Part shown: piece by piece, positions 1 to 8,562 of the stretch
How positions within the stretch are numbered: position 1 is the first letter of the stretch
How the letters are laid out: every line of letters begins with the position of its first letter
Source: Asterionellopsis glacialis
Lineage: Eukaryota > Bacillariophyta > Plagiogrammaphyceae > Rhaphoneidales > Asterionellopsidaceae
DNA: 11,797 bases
Direction of reading: 5' to 3'
Assembly (NCBI GenBank): GCA_014885115.2
Contig: WKLE02000820.1
Span: forward strand, 4,093 to 15,889
Made by a program: the position numbers and the translations under genes
Notes under the pieces: model-generated
What the model was told of the DNA's origin: nothing
Seen by the model: only the letters and a program-made list of their open reading frames with translations
The model's database searches: none

Positions 1-1
1 A

Positions 2-373
2 CAACAGCAAGGCAGTAATCAAAAAACAATGTCTCAATCTGTATCATCTGTTCAAAGAGAGTTTTGTCCTCCACAACCAGATGATGGTACTCATCGTGGC
101 AGTGGCAAAGGAGATGTACTCAAACCAATGGATACAACAAATGATGATGGCAAACAATCAGAAACGAATACTGGTAGAGGTGCACAGAAACTGCCATTCG
201 AGCAACAACAAAATAAGCAAAATGCATTACAAACAACACAATCTTCTCTCCATGAAGAGTTTCAGCCACCGCAAGCGGATGTCAGCCATCGGGACAAGGA
301 GGATACTACTGCACCCGAAACAATGGATACGGAAGATGGTAAGCCATCAGATCAAACTGAAGGAGGCACTGGT
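2..373 (+). repeat. Diverged tandem repeat in the N-terminus of the giant protein (two copies, about 67 codons apart)
   Basis: Copy 1 is at about 2-181 and copy 2 at about 203-373. Shared landmarks in order are Q-Q-Q, S-S-[VL]-[QH]-x-E-F-x-P-P-Q, H-R, M-D-T and D-G-K-x-S followed by a Gly-rich end. Copy 1 begins upstream of the ATG at 29, and that Met is not conserved in copy 2. The region is Gln/Ser/Thr/Asp-rich and probably disordered. Confidence 0.75.
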
Positions 374-3300
374 GTTCCCACAGCAACAGATGTCGATAAA
401 GATACGCGCCAAAGCAATGATCAACATCAATCACACCAGCAGATGGAGGTTGTGAGTACTTCCAATAGACACAAGGTGGTTGAACGTCCTCCACAGAGAA
501 CAATGACAGTATCTTCCAATGACTCGAGTAGTACAATGGCACGCTTTACTGTGACACCAACGTTACTTGAGACACCCATGAATATTCCAGAGGATGATCA
601 TGACTTGAAAGAACTATATCAGAGAGTTGAAAGTTCCATTGTGAATGCAGAAGAAAAGTGGCTAATGTCAAAAATCAATGATGATATTGTCCAAGCAGAA
701 GAGAAATGGCTTATGGATCAAATTGACAAAAATATCAGAGCAGCCGAGAAAAGAGAGACGACAAGGAAGTCCTTGCGTCCAATGATTGGTTCCAAAATAT
801 TGTACAGCAAGACTTTATCGGAATTGGAGGAAGAAGAGAAGTCAGGTGCAGTAGACATTCCACTAATGAATCTCCAGTGGAATGAAACTTGGTCGTCGAC
901 AGATGTTACCGTTGAAAGTTCACATGGAACCAAGCCTGGTAGTAATGTTCATTGGCATGAATATCATTGTCCTTGTGAAATCGAAGTTAGTAAAGTTCTA
1001 CCCAAATACGTTGAATGTTCTTCAGAAGAAATGTTCACCAAGAAACTGATACAAAAGGAAGTTGTCGATTGGATTTCCAAACGTTCAAGGAAAGAATACC
1101 CATCGCATAGTTTAGTTGTAAATCTGAATGATTCTCCATCAATTGACAGATCAGTAGTGCTCTACGCAAAAGGTCCACATGACCTAGTTGAACAGGTCAA
1201 AGGTCGGATCCAAACCTTGGTGAAAAGTAGGTTACAACAACACAATATAGGAACCTTGGTATCTGATGAAAATAGCTGGGTTGTGGATTTACGTATGGAT
1301 TGCAACGCAGACTGTGGCTTGGCAGAAGATGACATGTTTTGGTTTGGGAAGAAGGATGAGGCTCAAGGTCTGTGGATCACTTTGAAGAATGCAATAGAAG
1401 GCGATCTTTGCCGTGCTGTTGGCCCCAAAGTACTTGCAGGTGGTGCCGCAATTGTTCATGTTAATGGACGGTCTTGTAGAACACCACGAGAATTAAAGCA
1501 GCAATTCCACAAGGCACGAATGGATAAGAAAGACTATGTAAAAGTCACATTATGCCTTAGCAGACATGCTCCAATTAATGAGTTGAACAAGTCAAAGCTT
1601 TGGACTGGAACTGAGATCCGTCGGCGTGGAACAGAAAGTTGGCCTCAAACTGCATTGGACGAGTTTTCCTTTGACTCATCAACTGAAAAGATAGCGGCGA
1701 GGCAGTCCAATTCTGAACATAAGCGGACAGAGAAGCAGGCAGAGCATTACACTGCATGGAAAGATTTCTCCAAGAAATATGCTGCTGTAAAGGAAATTGA
1801 ATTCAAAAATTCTGGTATAAGTATAACAGTTGCCGCCGGCTCTATGTGGAAACGACATAAGGATATCGGGTATGGAATGTCATGTGATGACAATTGCAAT
1901 TGTGCCTCAGACTTGTTTCGTCTTACGGAGACGGTAGTTCCTAACTATTTATCCAAGAAAATGAAGAAAGACCCTAAATTCGAAGCCCCTCTAGCTATAC
2001 GCAAAGGCACATTACCAGTAGGATTCTGTGATGGTGAGTTTACAACAATACTTCAAAGTGGACTTTTTCTAAAAATAATATTCTGATCCTGTTTGTAACC
2101 GATTGATCTACTCTACAGGTTTCTTCAAAAAGTTCTACCCAAGACTGCGGGACACCTATCCAAACGAAAAACCAATACAGCTCCTCAATAGACTTGTCAA
2201 GATGTGGAAGAAACACAAATTGAATCGCCAATTTGGTCTAACCTGCAAACACCATTGCCCTTGCGCTGAAGGCTGGGAAATTGTGTTCAAGAAAGGTAAT
2301 CTAGGGCAACCTGTTAACGTGGAAAGGAGATCATCTGCCACGGACCAGAGCAGCGACCAAAACGGCGCTAACAAGGCGCCTGAGTTATCAGTATTGAGGC
2401 AAAGCCTAGCAAAAGTGCCGGAACCTTCTTTGTCACAGTCATTGTCCTCCTCACTACCCGAAGCGAGCGAAAGTGCTCATCTTTCACAGACGAAACGTAG
2501 AATCGATAAAGCCACGCAGCCGACAGTGCCAGGAACTAGTTCTTTAAACATGCCGGCATCTCTTTTACAGCAGACGTCGCAGGCGAAAGTGCCAAAAAGA
2601 GCCACCCCTGCAAATGTGCCAAAGATTCCCATGCAACGGTCATGTTCTTCTTCACGGATCGAACCAATCAAACGTGCAACCCTTCCCCGTAAAAACACTA
2701 CTGACCAGTTGACACATCCGAGAGCAAGTCCAGTGAACGTGCCAGAAGTTACGCTGTCGTCTCCCAACTTGCCATCTCAATCAAGCAATGACTATCCGCA
2801 GATGGAATACTTTGTAGATTTTGATGTGAGAAAGCCCTTAGGTTTTTATTGCATTAATGAAAAACAGAATGTTAAAAAGAGTTCGAGCGGCAAAGCGATG
2901 AAAGTAAAAGAAAAATGCGTCATTGTCTCAGTGAATCCTCACGAGAAACAAAAAGACCCGCGCATTTTAGATGGAACTGTCATATTGAGAGCGAGTATTT
3001 TCGATGGCTTTGATTTCTCCGAAGCAGTGCCTATTGACAACTGGCAACATTTGAAAAATTCATATGAAAATGCAAAACATTACGACGCAAAAAGGATGCG
3101 GATTTGGTTCATCAATAGTGGCGTAAAAGACGCTGCGGTATCTCAAGCTCAAGTAGCTCCAGCAGTTGCTGGTGCTCCTGTTCACAGCGAAGACTGGACA
3201 GCAAATGGCAGATTTAGGGGTTTTGTCAAGGTTTTCGGATGGCCAGGAGGCGCGGGCTGTGTCAAGAAAACCAATTTTCCTCCACTCGATCCTTCTGTTC

Positions 3301-6300
3301 CACAAACAAACCAAAGGAGCAACGAAATATCGAACAACGAATGCTCTCTTATGAGGACTGTGGCGGCAGCTGAAACGAAAACTCAAAGCCCGCCCAAGGG
3401 AGCCGCTGCGGCAGCTGAAATTAAAAAAACAGAAACGGCCACAGAAACAATAAAGAAAATCACACGTCAAAAAAGAGATCCAGGGCATTCCAGGTTACCT
3501 GCATCAAAACCGATTCTAAGGAAACCGAAATACACAGGGCAATCTACAAGGCCTAGCGCAGGCAAAGCTCAGGGTGTAGTCGCAAGATTTCTCGGAGGCG
3601 ATATTGAAAAGTTTGGTAGGAAGATTAAATCAAAAACAGTCGTAAATTTTGCTCCAGATATTAAAGAAGTAATGGAATACGTGATTGGAAGCAAAGCCAG
3701 TTCGATATTCTCGGGTGGTTCTGCTGTGGCTTCCGTGCACACTGATTCTTCAGATAACTTATCTCAGAGTAAGGACCGTAGCCAGGAACCTTCGACAAAT
3801 CTCAAAACGCTACCGGGGGCACTATCTAAAGCTGTACGGACAAGAGATATCAAGGAAGTTCTTCGGGTTTTATACGATGGGACTCCATGGCCCGAGCGTG
3901 ATGACTGTGCTAGGTGGGTGAAAAGACGGCTGGAGGAATTAAAAACAAACTCTTCGATTGAAAACGAGAGTGAACTGATAGATTTGAAATTGAAGCGAAA
4001 AGTTCTCAGCATTTTTAATAACGCAGCAACGACTCTGCTAGGTACTAGATTTGGAAAGAAAACATTGTCATACGAGCTTCAGATCGATAGAATAAAAAAT
4101 CTGCAGCTGACCCAGCGTGGGAAAGATTTACACACCAGCAATGATCTCCTATGCGATGCTCTTTATGGCACGTTACCTTTAGATGGTAACCCATGTATGC
4201 CTAAGCTGCCCCTCACCAGCCCACTGAACTGGCAATACAATGGGAATCATGAGCATGCTCCAAAGTATTCCGTTACGCACAATGAGTTCACAAGGCCACC
4301 ATGCAGAAAACCAAGTGACATCGAAAAGAACGAAAAAATTACTTTTGTCCTAAAAAAAGGAGACTCAAAGTCGTCTAATATGCTTGGACAAGCCTCCATT
4401 CCTATAGCATCAATCAAAGCTGGGCTTCATGAAGGCAACGAAAGAATCGAGACGGATCTTGTTCCTTCTGAATTCCTACGGGGCGGTTCTCTTTCGATTA
4501 TCATCCGCTACGCACATGTGAACAAAGAATACGTCAGGAACAAGAGAAAGAAGTTTATAAAAGATCTATACGAAATGGTGATGTGGATTGAAAGATTCAA
4601 CACAGAATTACCTCCCGGGATACCAAGCTTAACGGGCGATGTAGTTGATGAAAAAAGTGGAAAGTTTTCACTACTTCACGCGGCCGTGTATGTGGCCGAC
4701 CTTCGTCTAGTGATGAAAATGATCGAGTTTGGTGCAAACCCTGAAACAAAGACAGACGTTGGCTCGGCAGTTGCTTATGCTAAATCCTTGGCTAGAAATA
4801 TGGCTGATACGAATGTTGAGGATCTGTACGATAACGAGTTGCGCCAAAGCCGGAATGCAATCAGTTCTTTCTTGGCAGAAAATTCGAAGCAAAAAAGTGA
4901 AGAGAAATCGAAAGCGATAGCCTTTTCTCCGTACGCTCATGCGCATACAAGTGAAACGGTATCCAATGAGGCCAAGGCGAAAAATTCTGTAATCGAAATT
5001 GGAATCGATTCAGATGAAATGGATATCTCCTCCGAGACCTTCGGTAACAATACATCTGAATCGAAAGATGGATCAGATGACGACAACGTAGATTTGGACC
5101 TTTTCCCGGAAGATCAGTCTGTAAGCGCATCGGACGATGACGTAGATAAAGATTTGTTTAGTAACGACGATGGTGATGACGTTGACGACAACAAAAACGA
5201 CGCTGTAGCTGCGAACAGAACATCGGAGGTGGATCCCAACGACAATATGAGATTTCACCAAACTATTTCCGCTTCTATAGAACTTTCAAAAATTTCAGTT
5301 CACACGCCGTCTCCAAAGATATCATCTGAGATCATTTCAAGTAGAGAGAAGAAAGAAATCCCAGCTAAACAAGATAAGTCAAGAGTGGCAAGCCAGAACA
5401 ATGAAAAGAAAAGAGATCAAAAGATAACCAGTCGACAGGAGAATATGGGGAAAACTACACCTCCACATTCATCATCTGCAGAAACGTCAAAGAAGTATGG
5501 AAAAGGATCTGTTTTCCATATGCGTGATCTTGAACAGAAGCTCGATCGTGAATGGATGTTTAAATCTGGTCAGGTGAGATGTTCTTATTTCAACAAAGCA
5601 CTTGGGTGTTATCGAAAAAGCAAGTGCAGGTTTGTTCACCTAAGGAATCCGCTTGGGCCCATCTTGGATAATACGCAGCTTATCAACGCTTACAAGATCC
5701 ATATACGGCCCGATCATATAAGGATTGAAAAAAGCCTTGACAAACAAGGGCGTGTATGGTTTACTGCTGGTTATACTGACCCAGAGGAGAATACACTTTA
5801 CCTAGCTGAGCGTGGCCATTTTGCTCATGTGAGCCCAAAAGGATTGTATTGGTACGAATCCGAAGAATATGCAATCGCTGCCTTAACGAACGTAATAATC
5901 GTATGGCGGTGGAACCTGATGGATGGAGGAATTGGAGAGAAAAAGAATTCTTTTCATGAAGGCAATGTTCGGTCAGACCTAACCTCACCGTATAAATCGT
6001 CTCCTTTTGACATGGGTCCCGGAACACATAAGAAGCAGCACACAACTCCAGTCGAACACAGCAATTACTATGGCCATGACCAAGCTCCTGCACACCTTCA
6101 CCCTCAGCCTTATATGGGGCCCGGAGGACAACAGACACAGCACACTAGTCCAGTCGATCTAGAAAGGAATTATGACGATCCTGGGAGCGCACATCCTCAG
6201 TCTGAGCACTCGCTCAAAAGGCCGCACGAGCCTTCATATCTTGCTCTGGTGGATGGGTCTGATCCAAAGAAACAACGCTCCAATGACAATGGATCATCTT

Positions 6301-6794
6301 ATCGCGATATCATCAGTCAATCGGGACCAAACACTATGCACGTATCTTCGACTTCCTCCCGAGATATGACGGACAGGAAAACATCAAATCAGAGCGATTC
6401 AGATATTATTTTTTTCGAATTACTAATGGACAGTAACTTATCGGTCGCACACGCCCAAATCACAGGAAATCCTTTGAAGAAATCGGATTGGACTACAACA
6501 TCTGACCGAAGAGATTGGGTAAGTGCTTCGTTTCGGAGCTTCAACGGTTCCATTTACTCATCATCACAATTTGGTGGAGGGTTATCGCGGAATGGGCAAT
6601 TTTGGCACGAAAGTCTGACAGCTGCGAAGGCAAGTGCCTTCTACCAGTTTCTTGTTGACTCAAACTTAAAGGGGCAAATAAAAAGAGACCTGAAAACTCT
6701 TGTTACTGGCCAGCCGCTTACGTTGGGTGGATCAGGACCTAATCACCAAAAGAAGAAGGAAACGAAAAATTACTACACACAAGCATTTTTGTAG
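2..6794 (+). CDS. Giant mosaic protein: PDZ-like, HMG-like, C2-like, ankyrin-like and CCCH modules (5' end outside window)
   Basis: Not recognised as a named gene. The coding sequence is 2-2033 joined to 2119-6794, at least 2226 residues counted from the ATG at 29. The frame has no stop back to base 2, and a repeat unit runs across that ATG, so the true start probably lies upstream. Visible modules, numbered from the ATG at 29: repeated N-terminus (to about 115); a helical 16-residue repeat (204-241); a PDZ-like domain (about 440-512, G447-L-W-I loop, V-N-G at 478-480); duplicated W-K-x-H / C-x3-C-x-C motifs (606-625 and 697-717) around an HMG-box-like stretch; a Ser/Pro-rich linker; a second PDZ-like domain (about 899-1003, P908-L-G-F loop); a C2-like tail (about 1400-1470); an ankyrin-like repeat (about 1515-1560); an acidic tract (about 1650-1700); a CCCH finger (1823-1842); and two related C-terminal domains. 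A scaffold in RNA or chromatin biology is inferred. The single gene is well supported; most domain names are tentative. Confidence 0.85.
638..751 (+). repeat. 48-bp tandem repeat encoding a 16-residue charged helix
   Basis: Two full units (638-685 and 686-733) and a partial third (734-751) encode I-V-x-A-E-E-K-W-L-M followed by a polar hexamer, then I-R-A-A-E-K. The Ala/Glu/Lys/Leu content predicts an amphipathic helix or short coiled coil. The units differ at several codons, so the duplication is not recent. Confidence 0.8.
1844..2264 (+). other. Duplicated W-K-x-H / C-x3-C-x-C module around an HMG-box-like stretch
   Basis: Two segments share the pattern M-W-K-[RK]-H-K, three or four residues, [YF]-G-[ML]-[ST]-C-x3-C-x-C. 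Copy 1 is residues 606-625 (C619, C623, C625) and copy 2 is residues 697-717 (C711, C715, C717); they are encoded on opposite sides of the intron. Between them, about 669-700, lies a basic helical stretch (F-F-K-K-F-Y, Y-P, an L-L..L pattern, W) resembling the second half of an HMG box. The cysteines suggest metal binding. A related H-x3-C-x-C occurs earlier at 310-316. The duplication is seen directly; the HMG and zinc assignments are inference. Confidence 0.55.
2034..2118 (+). other. Spliceosomal intron, 85 nt, phase 1
   Basis: The donor reads G|GTGAGT and the acceptor CTCTACAG|G. Removing it joins the first base of a Gly codon at 2033 to GT at 2119-2120 and keeps the frame open for another 1557 codons. 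It falls inside a conserved-looking segment: the residues just before (L-P-V-G-F-C-D) and just after (F-F-K-K-F-Y) read as one continuous helical region. Unspliced, the frame stops at 2084-2086. Confidence 0.9.
5580..5639 (+). other. CCCH zinc finger of the giant protein
   Basis: Residues C1823, C1832, C1838 and H1842 give C-x8-C-x5-C-x3-H, the canonical spacing of tandem-type CCCH fingers that bind single-stranded RNA. A basic Y-R-K-S-K loop and an aromatic residue just before the His fit the family. It is a lone finger. It follows a low-complexity acidic then Lys/Ser-rich linker and precedes the first of two related C-terminal domains. Confidence 0.85.
5719..6682 (+). other. Pair of related C-terminal domains, possibly dsRBD-like
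   Basis: Domain A (about residues 1870-1931) and domain B (about 2110-2186) share an order of landmarks: W-[FV]-[TS]-A at the start, a central aromatic Y strand, G-x-[YF]-W-x-[ES]-S/E, and a terminal Ala-rich helix ending in a Leu pattern (A-I-A-A-L in A, A-A-K-A-S-A-F in B). About 200 residues of His/Pro/Gln/Ser-rich linker separate them. Three strands followed by an A-K-x-x-A helix recalls the double-stranded-RNA-binding fold, but the identity is too low to assert it. Confidence 0.45.
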
Positions 6795-6828
6795 ATTTGG
6801 GACGCTATTTTTATCTTTTCTAGAAACA

Positions 6829-6834
6829 AATAAA
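6829..6834 (+). promoter_or_regulatory. Polyadenylation signal AATAAA for the giant gene
   Basis: A perfect AATAAA lies 35 nt past the TAG stop at 6792-6794. A second AATAAA lies at 6852-6857. Either would end the transcript before or just within the 3' end of the convergent ETHE1 gene. Confidence 0.6.
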
Positions 6835-6893
6835 ATCAGGGGATAAGGCACAATAAACAACAACCAAACTTATATAAACAGAATGATTCAATT

Positions 6894-6899
6894 TTTATT
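6894..6899 (-). promoter_or_regulatory. AATAAA overlapping the ETHE1 stop codon
   Basis: On the minus strand the last codons read GAA-TAA-A, so the hexamer AATAAA spans the TAA stop at 6895-6897. It is the clearest signal for ETHE1 within the 100-nt gap, and would give a very short 3' UTR. No experimental support is available here. Confidence 0.4.
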
Positions 6900-7779
6900 C
6901 AACATCTGGAACTCCGCAACGCATATTTGCTGGGACGGCAACATCAATTTTCTTTGGATAAGCCAAATTGAGATTTTTCATTATATCCATAAATTCATCG
7001 AGAGACTTCGACAATCTTGGATTGTTTGCCTTTTCATCACCAATTGTGCTTGATGTACGTTGTTTGTAATCGTGAGCAGGATAAACAATACATTCGTCAG
7101 GAAGAGTGAAAAGCTGTGTATGCACAGAATTATATAAGGTTTCTGAGGACCCCTCTTGGAAATCCGTCCGACCACACCCTTTAATAAGAAGTGTATCACC
7201 AGTCAAAACGAAGGATTTGTCGTCACTAACGTAAGACATGCAACCATTCGTGTGTCCAGGAGTGGAACGAGCTTCAAGGTATCGAGAACCGAATTCAATG
7301 CGATCGCCCATACCAATTTTAATGTCAGCTTGTGCCTTGGATGCTTTTGAAATGACACTCTTCAATCCCGGCACCTTTTGTTTCAAAAGACCAGTTCCAG
7401 TGATATGATCGGCGTGGGCGTGTGTGTTGACTCCGTAGATGAGATTCAATCCTTCTTCTTGAACGACATTGAGATCACGATCGACTTGAATGTCAACAGG
7501 ATCTACCAAAATGGCATCTTTTGTAGATGTATCCCAAAGTAAATAAGTGTAGGTACTTGAATCATCGTCGAAAAGTTGCTTAAAACCCATTGGGCTTCCA
7601 ACTGGTACAACAGAACTTGACATGATTTTCTTGGCAGTTATGGATGTTAAAAACTTTCTGCGAAGGGAAGTAGTAGCAGAACGGGAGGAAAAGATTGTAA
7701 GAAACGGTAAGGGTGGCATTAGGGCTTCTGCGAATGATAAAGGACTATAAATGAACCAAGCCAACACAACAGTACGCAT
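6895..7779 (-). CDS. ETHE1: ETHE1-type persulfide dioxygenase (metallo-beta-lactamase fold)
   Basis: A mononuclear iron dioxygenase that oxidises glutathione persulfide to sulfite and glutathione, usually in mitochondrial sulfide catabolism. The 294-residue frame has [29 protein letters not shown] and Y-P-A-H-D-Y, ending with the family-typical V-P-A-N-M-R-C-G-V. From the ATG at 7779 the predicted iron ligands are H120, H176 and D195. These are each 41 higher than human H79, H135 and D154, so the core aligns without gaps. R204 matches human R163. A TAG stop sits at 7792-7794 and the frame's first codon is TTG, so the first ATG (7779) is preferred. A second candidate, ATG at 7623, would remove 52 residues. 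The N-terminus is a hydrophobic stretch followed by a Ser/Thr/Arg-rich segment, which looks like a targeting signal. No intron is seen. Confidence 0.93.
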   Translation of the reverse strand: MRTVVLAWFIYSPLSFAEALMPPLPFLTIFSSRSATTSLRRKFLTSITAKKIMSSSVVPVGSPMGFKQLFDDDSSTYTYLLWDTSTKDAILVDPVDIQVDRDLNVVQEEGLNLIYGVNTHAHADHITGTGLLKQKVPGLKSVISKASKAQADIKIGMGDRIEFGSRYLEARSTPGHTNGCMSYVSDDKSFVLTGDTLLIKGCGRTDFQEGSSETLYNSVHTQLFTLPDECIVYPAHDYKQRTSSTIGDEKANNPRLSKSLDEFMDIMKNLNLAYPKKIDVAVPANMRCGVPDVE

Positions 7780-8562
7780 CACACGTTGCAACTATGAGTT
7801 AGGTAGACTCTGCTGTAGAGAACTAATGACAATAATTGTGTATTCTTACTTTGAAGTGAGGGTGAGAGTGTTCTCAAGTTATCGATTTTATGTCGAGAAA
7901 CTGATTTTCGAAGTGAAAGCTTTGTTCGAATTCGAATACTCAAGGCCTCTATCTCCATTATTTAGAGGCTTTTTAATTTTCCATCTGTTGTCATTATTTG
8001 CCGAACTCACTCTTTTCGGGTCTGTATCGAACACTATTGAAGCACTTAGACGGCTAATTATTAGACTAAATAGGCCTTTCTGTTTCCTTCTCAGCAAGTA
8101 TTAGGTCATCCTAAATAGTAGAGATCACTCGTCGATTCGATGCATATTATTTGTATTCCCGGAATTTTAACGGATTATTCATTATCTCCGAAATACCGAA
8201 CCATCCGATCTGGAGAGCCTTTCAAGTTTTAACTGATAATACCGATTTTAAAGGCCTTTCTTCTTAAAAAATAGCATGCAGGCTTTTCTCTCGCCACCCC
8301 AATCGTGTTTCCGGAATATTTTGTTCCACATCCCTAGTCAGTCTAAAGGGTCCCGTTCACGCCGAAGATAGATCTCAAATCTGAACATCTCGATCGAATC
8401 TTTGCATATCATAATATCATCTTTGAAGTGACCACGACCGGGCCAAAAAATTATCAATGCAGCAGATACACAACAAAGCAACCACAATACTCTGGAGTCC
8501 CTAAAAGCGTTCCATCTCTACATTTCAAAGTCTTTAACACCAACAGTACAATTTCACCCAAA
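7780..8562. promoter_or_regulatory. Divergent intergenic region between ETHE1 and threonine aldolase
   Basis: This 783-nt stretch must hold both promoters. No clear TATA box was assigned. Repeated short words are visible: CTTTGAAGTGA exactly twice (7849-7859, 8421-8431), and AGGCCTTTCT exactly twice (8072-8081, 8252-8261) with looser relatives near 7943, 8217 and 8280. There is also a perfect 12-bp palindrome at 7925-7936 and a hairpin at 7942-7972. An open frame at 7751-8104 (+) has no recognisable protein features. Confidence 0.6.
7942..7972. repeat. Inverted repeat (10-bp stem with one G-T pair, 11-nt loop)
   Basis: The left arm AAGGCCTCTA (7942-7951) pairs with TAGAGGCTTT (7963-7972). 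Seven central pairs are perfect (GCCTCTA/TAGAGGC), and the right arm runs into a T-rich tract. It lies about 160 nt upstream of the ETHE1 ATG. It could be a protein-binding dyad or a structure in the 5' leader. Confidence 0.5.

Noticed and set aside
5573..5578. CAG|GTGAGA donor-like site
   Set aside because: It directly precedes an intact CCCH finger in the same frame, so splicing there would destroy the clearest domain of the protein.
6518..6523. Strong-looking splice donor GTAAGT inside the giant gene
   Set aside because: The frame stays open through it, and the sequence on both sides belongs to the C-terminal domain that matches the upstream copy (W-V-S-A-S).
7780..7791. Longer ETHE1 start at 7791
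   Set aside because: The codon is TTG directly after a TAG stop; the first ATG is at 7779.
7751..8104. 117-residue plus-strand frame over the divergent promoter
   Set aside because: Its start lies antisense inside the ETHE1 5' end, its composition is irregular and hydrophobic, and it shows no motif.
8428..8562. Longer threonine aldolase start at 8428
   Set aside because: The codon is GTG, and the 45 extra residues show no family similarity. The first ATG at 8563 opens a good presequence. An upstream exon cannot be excluded.
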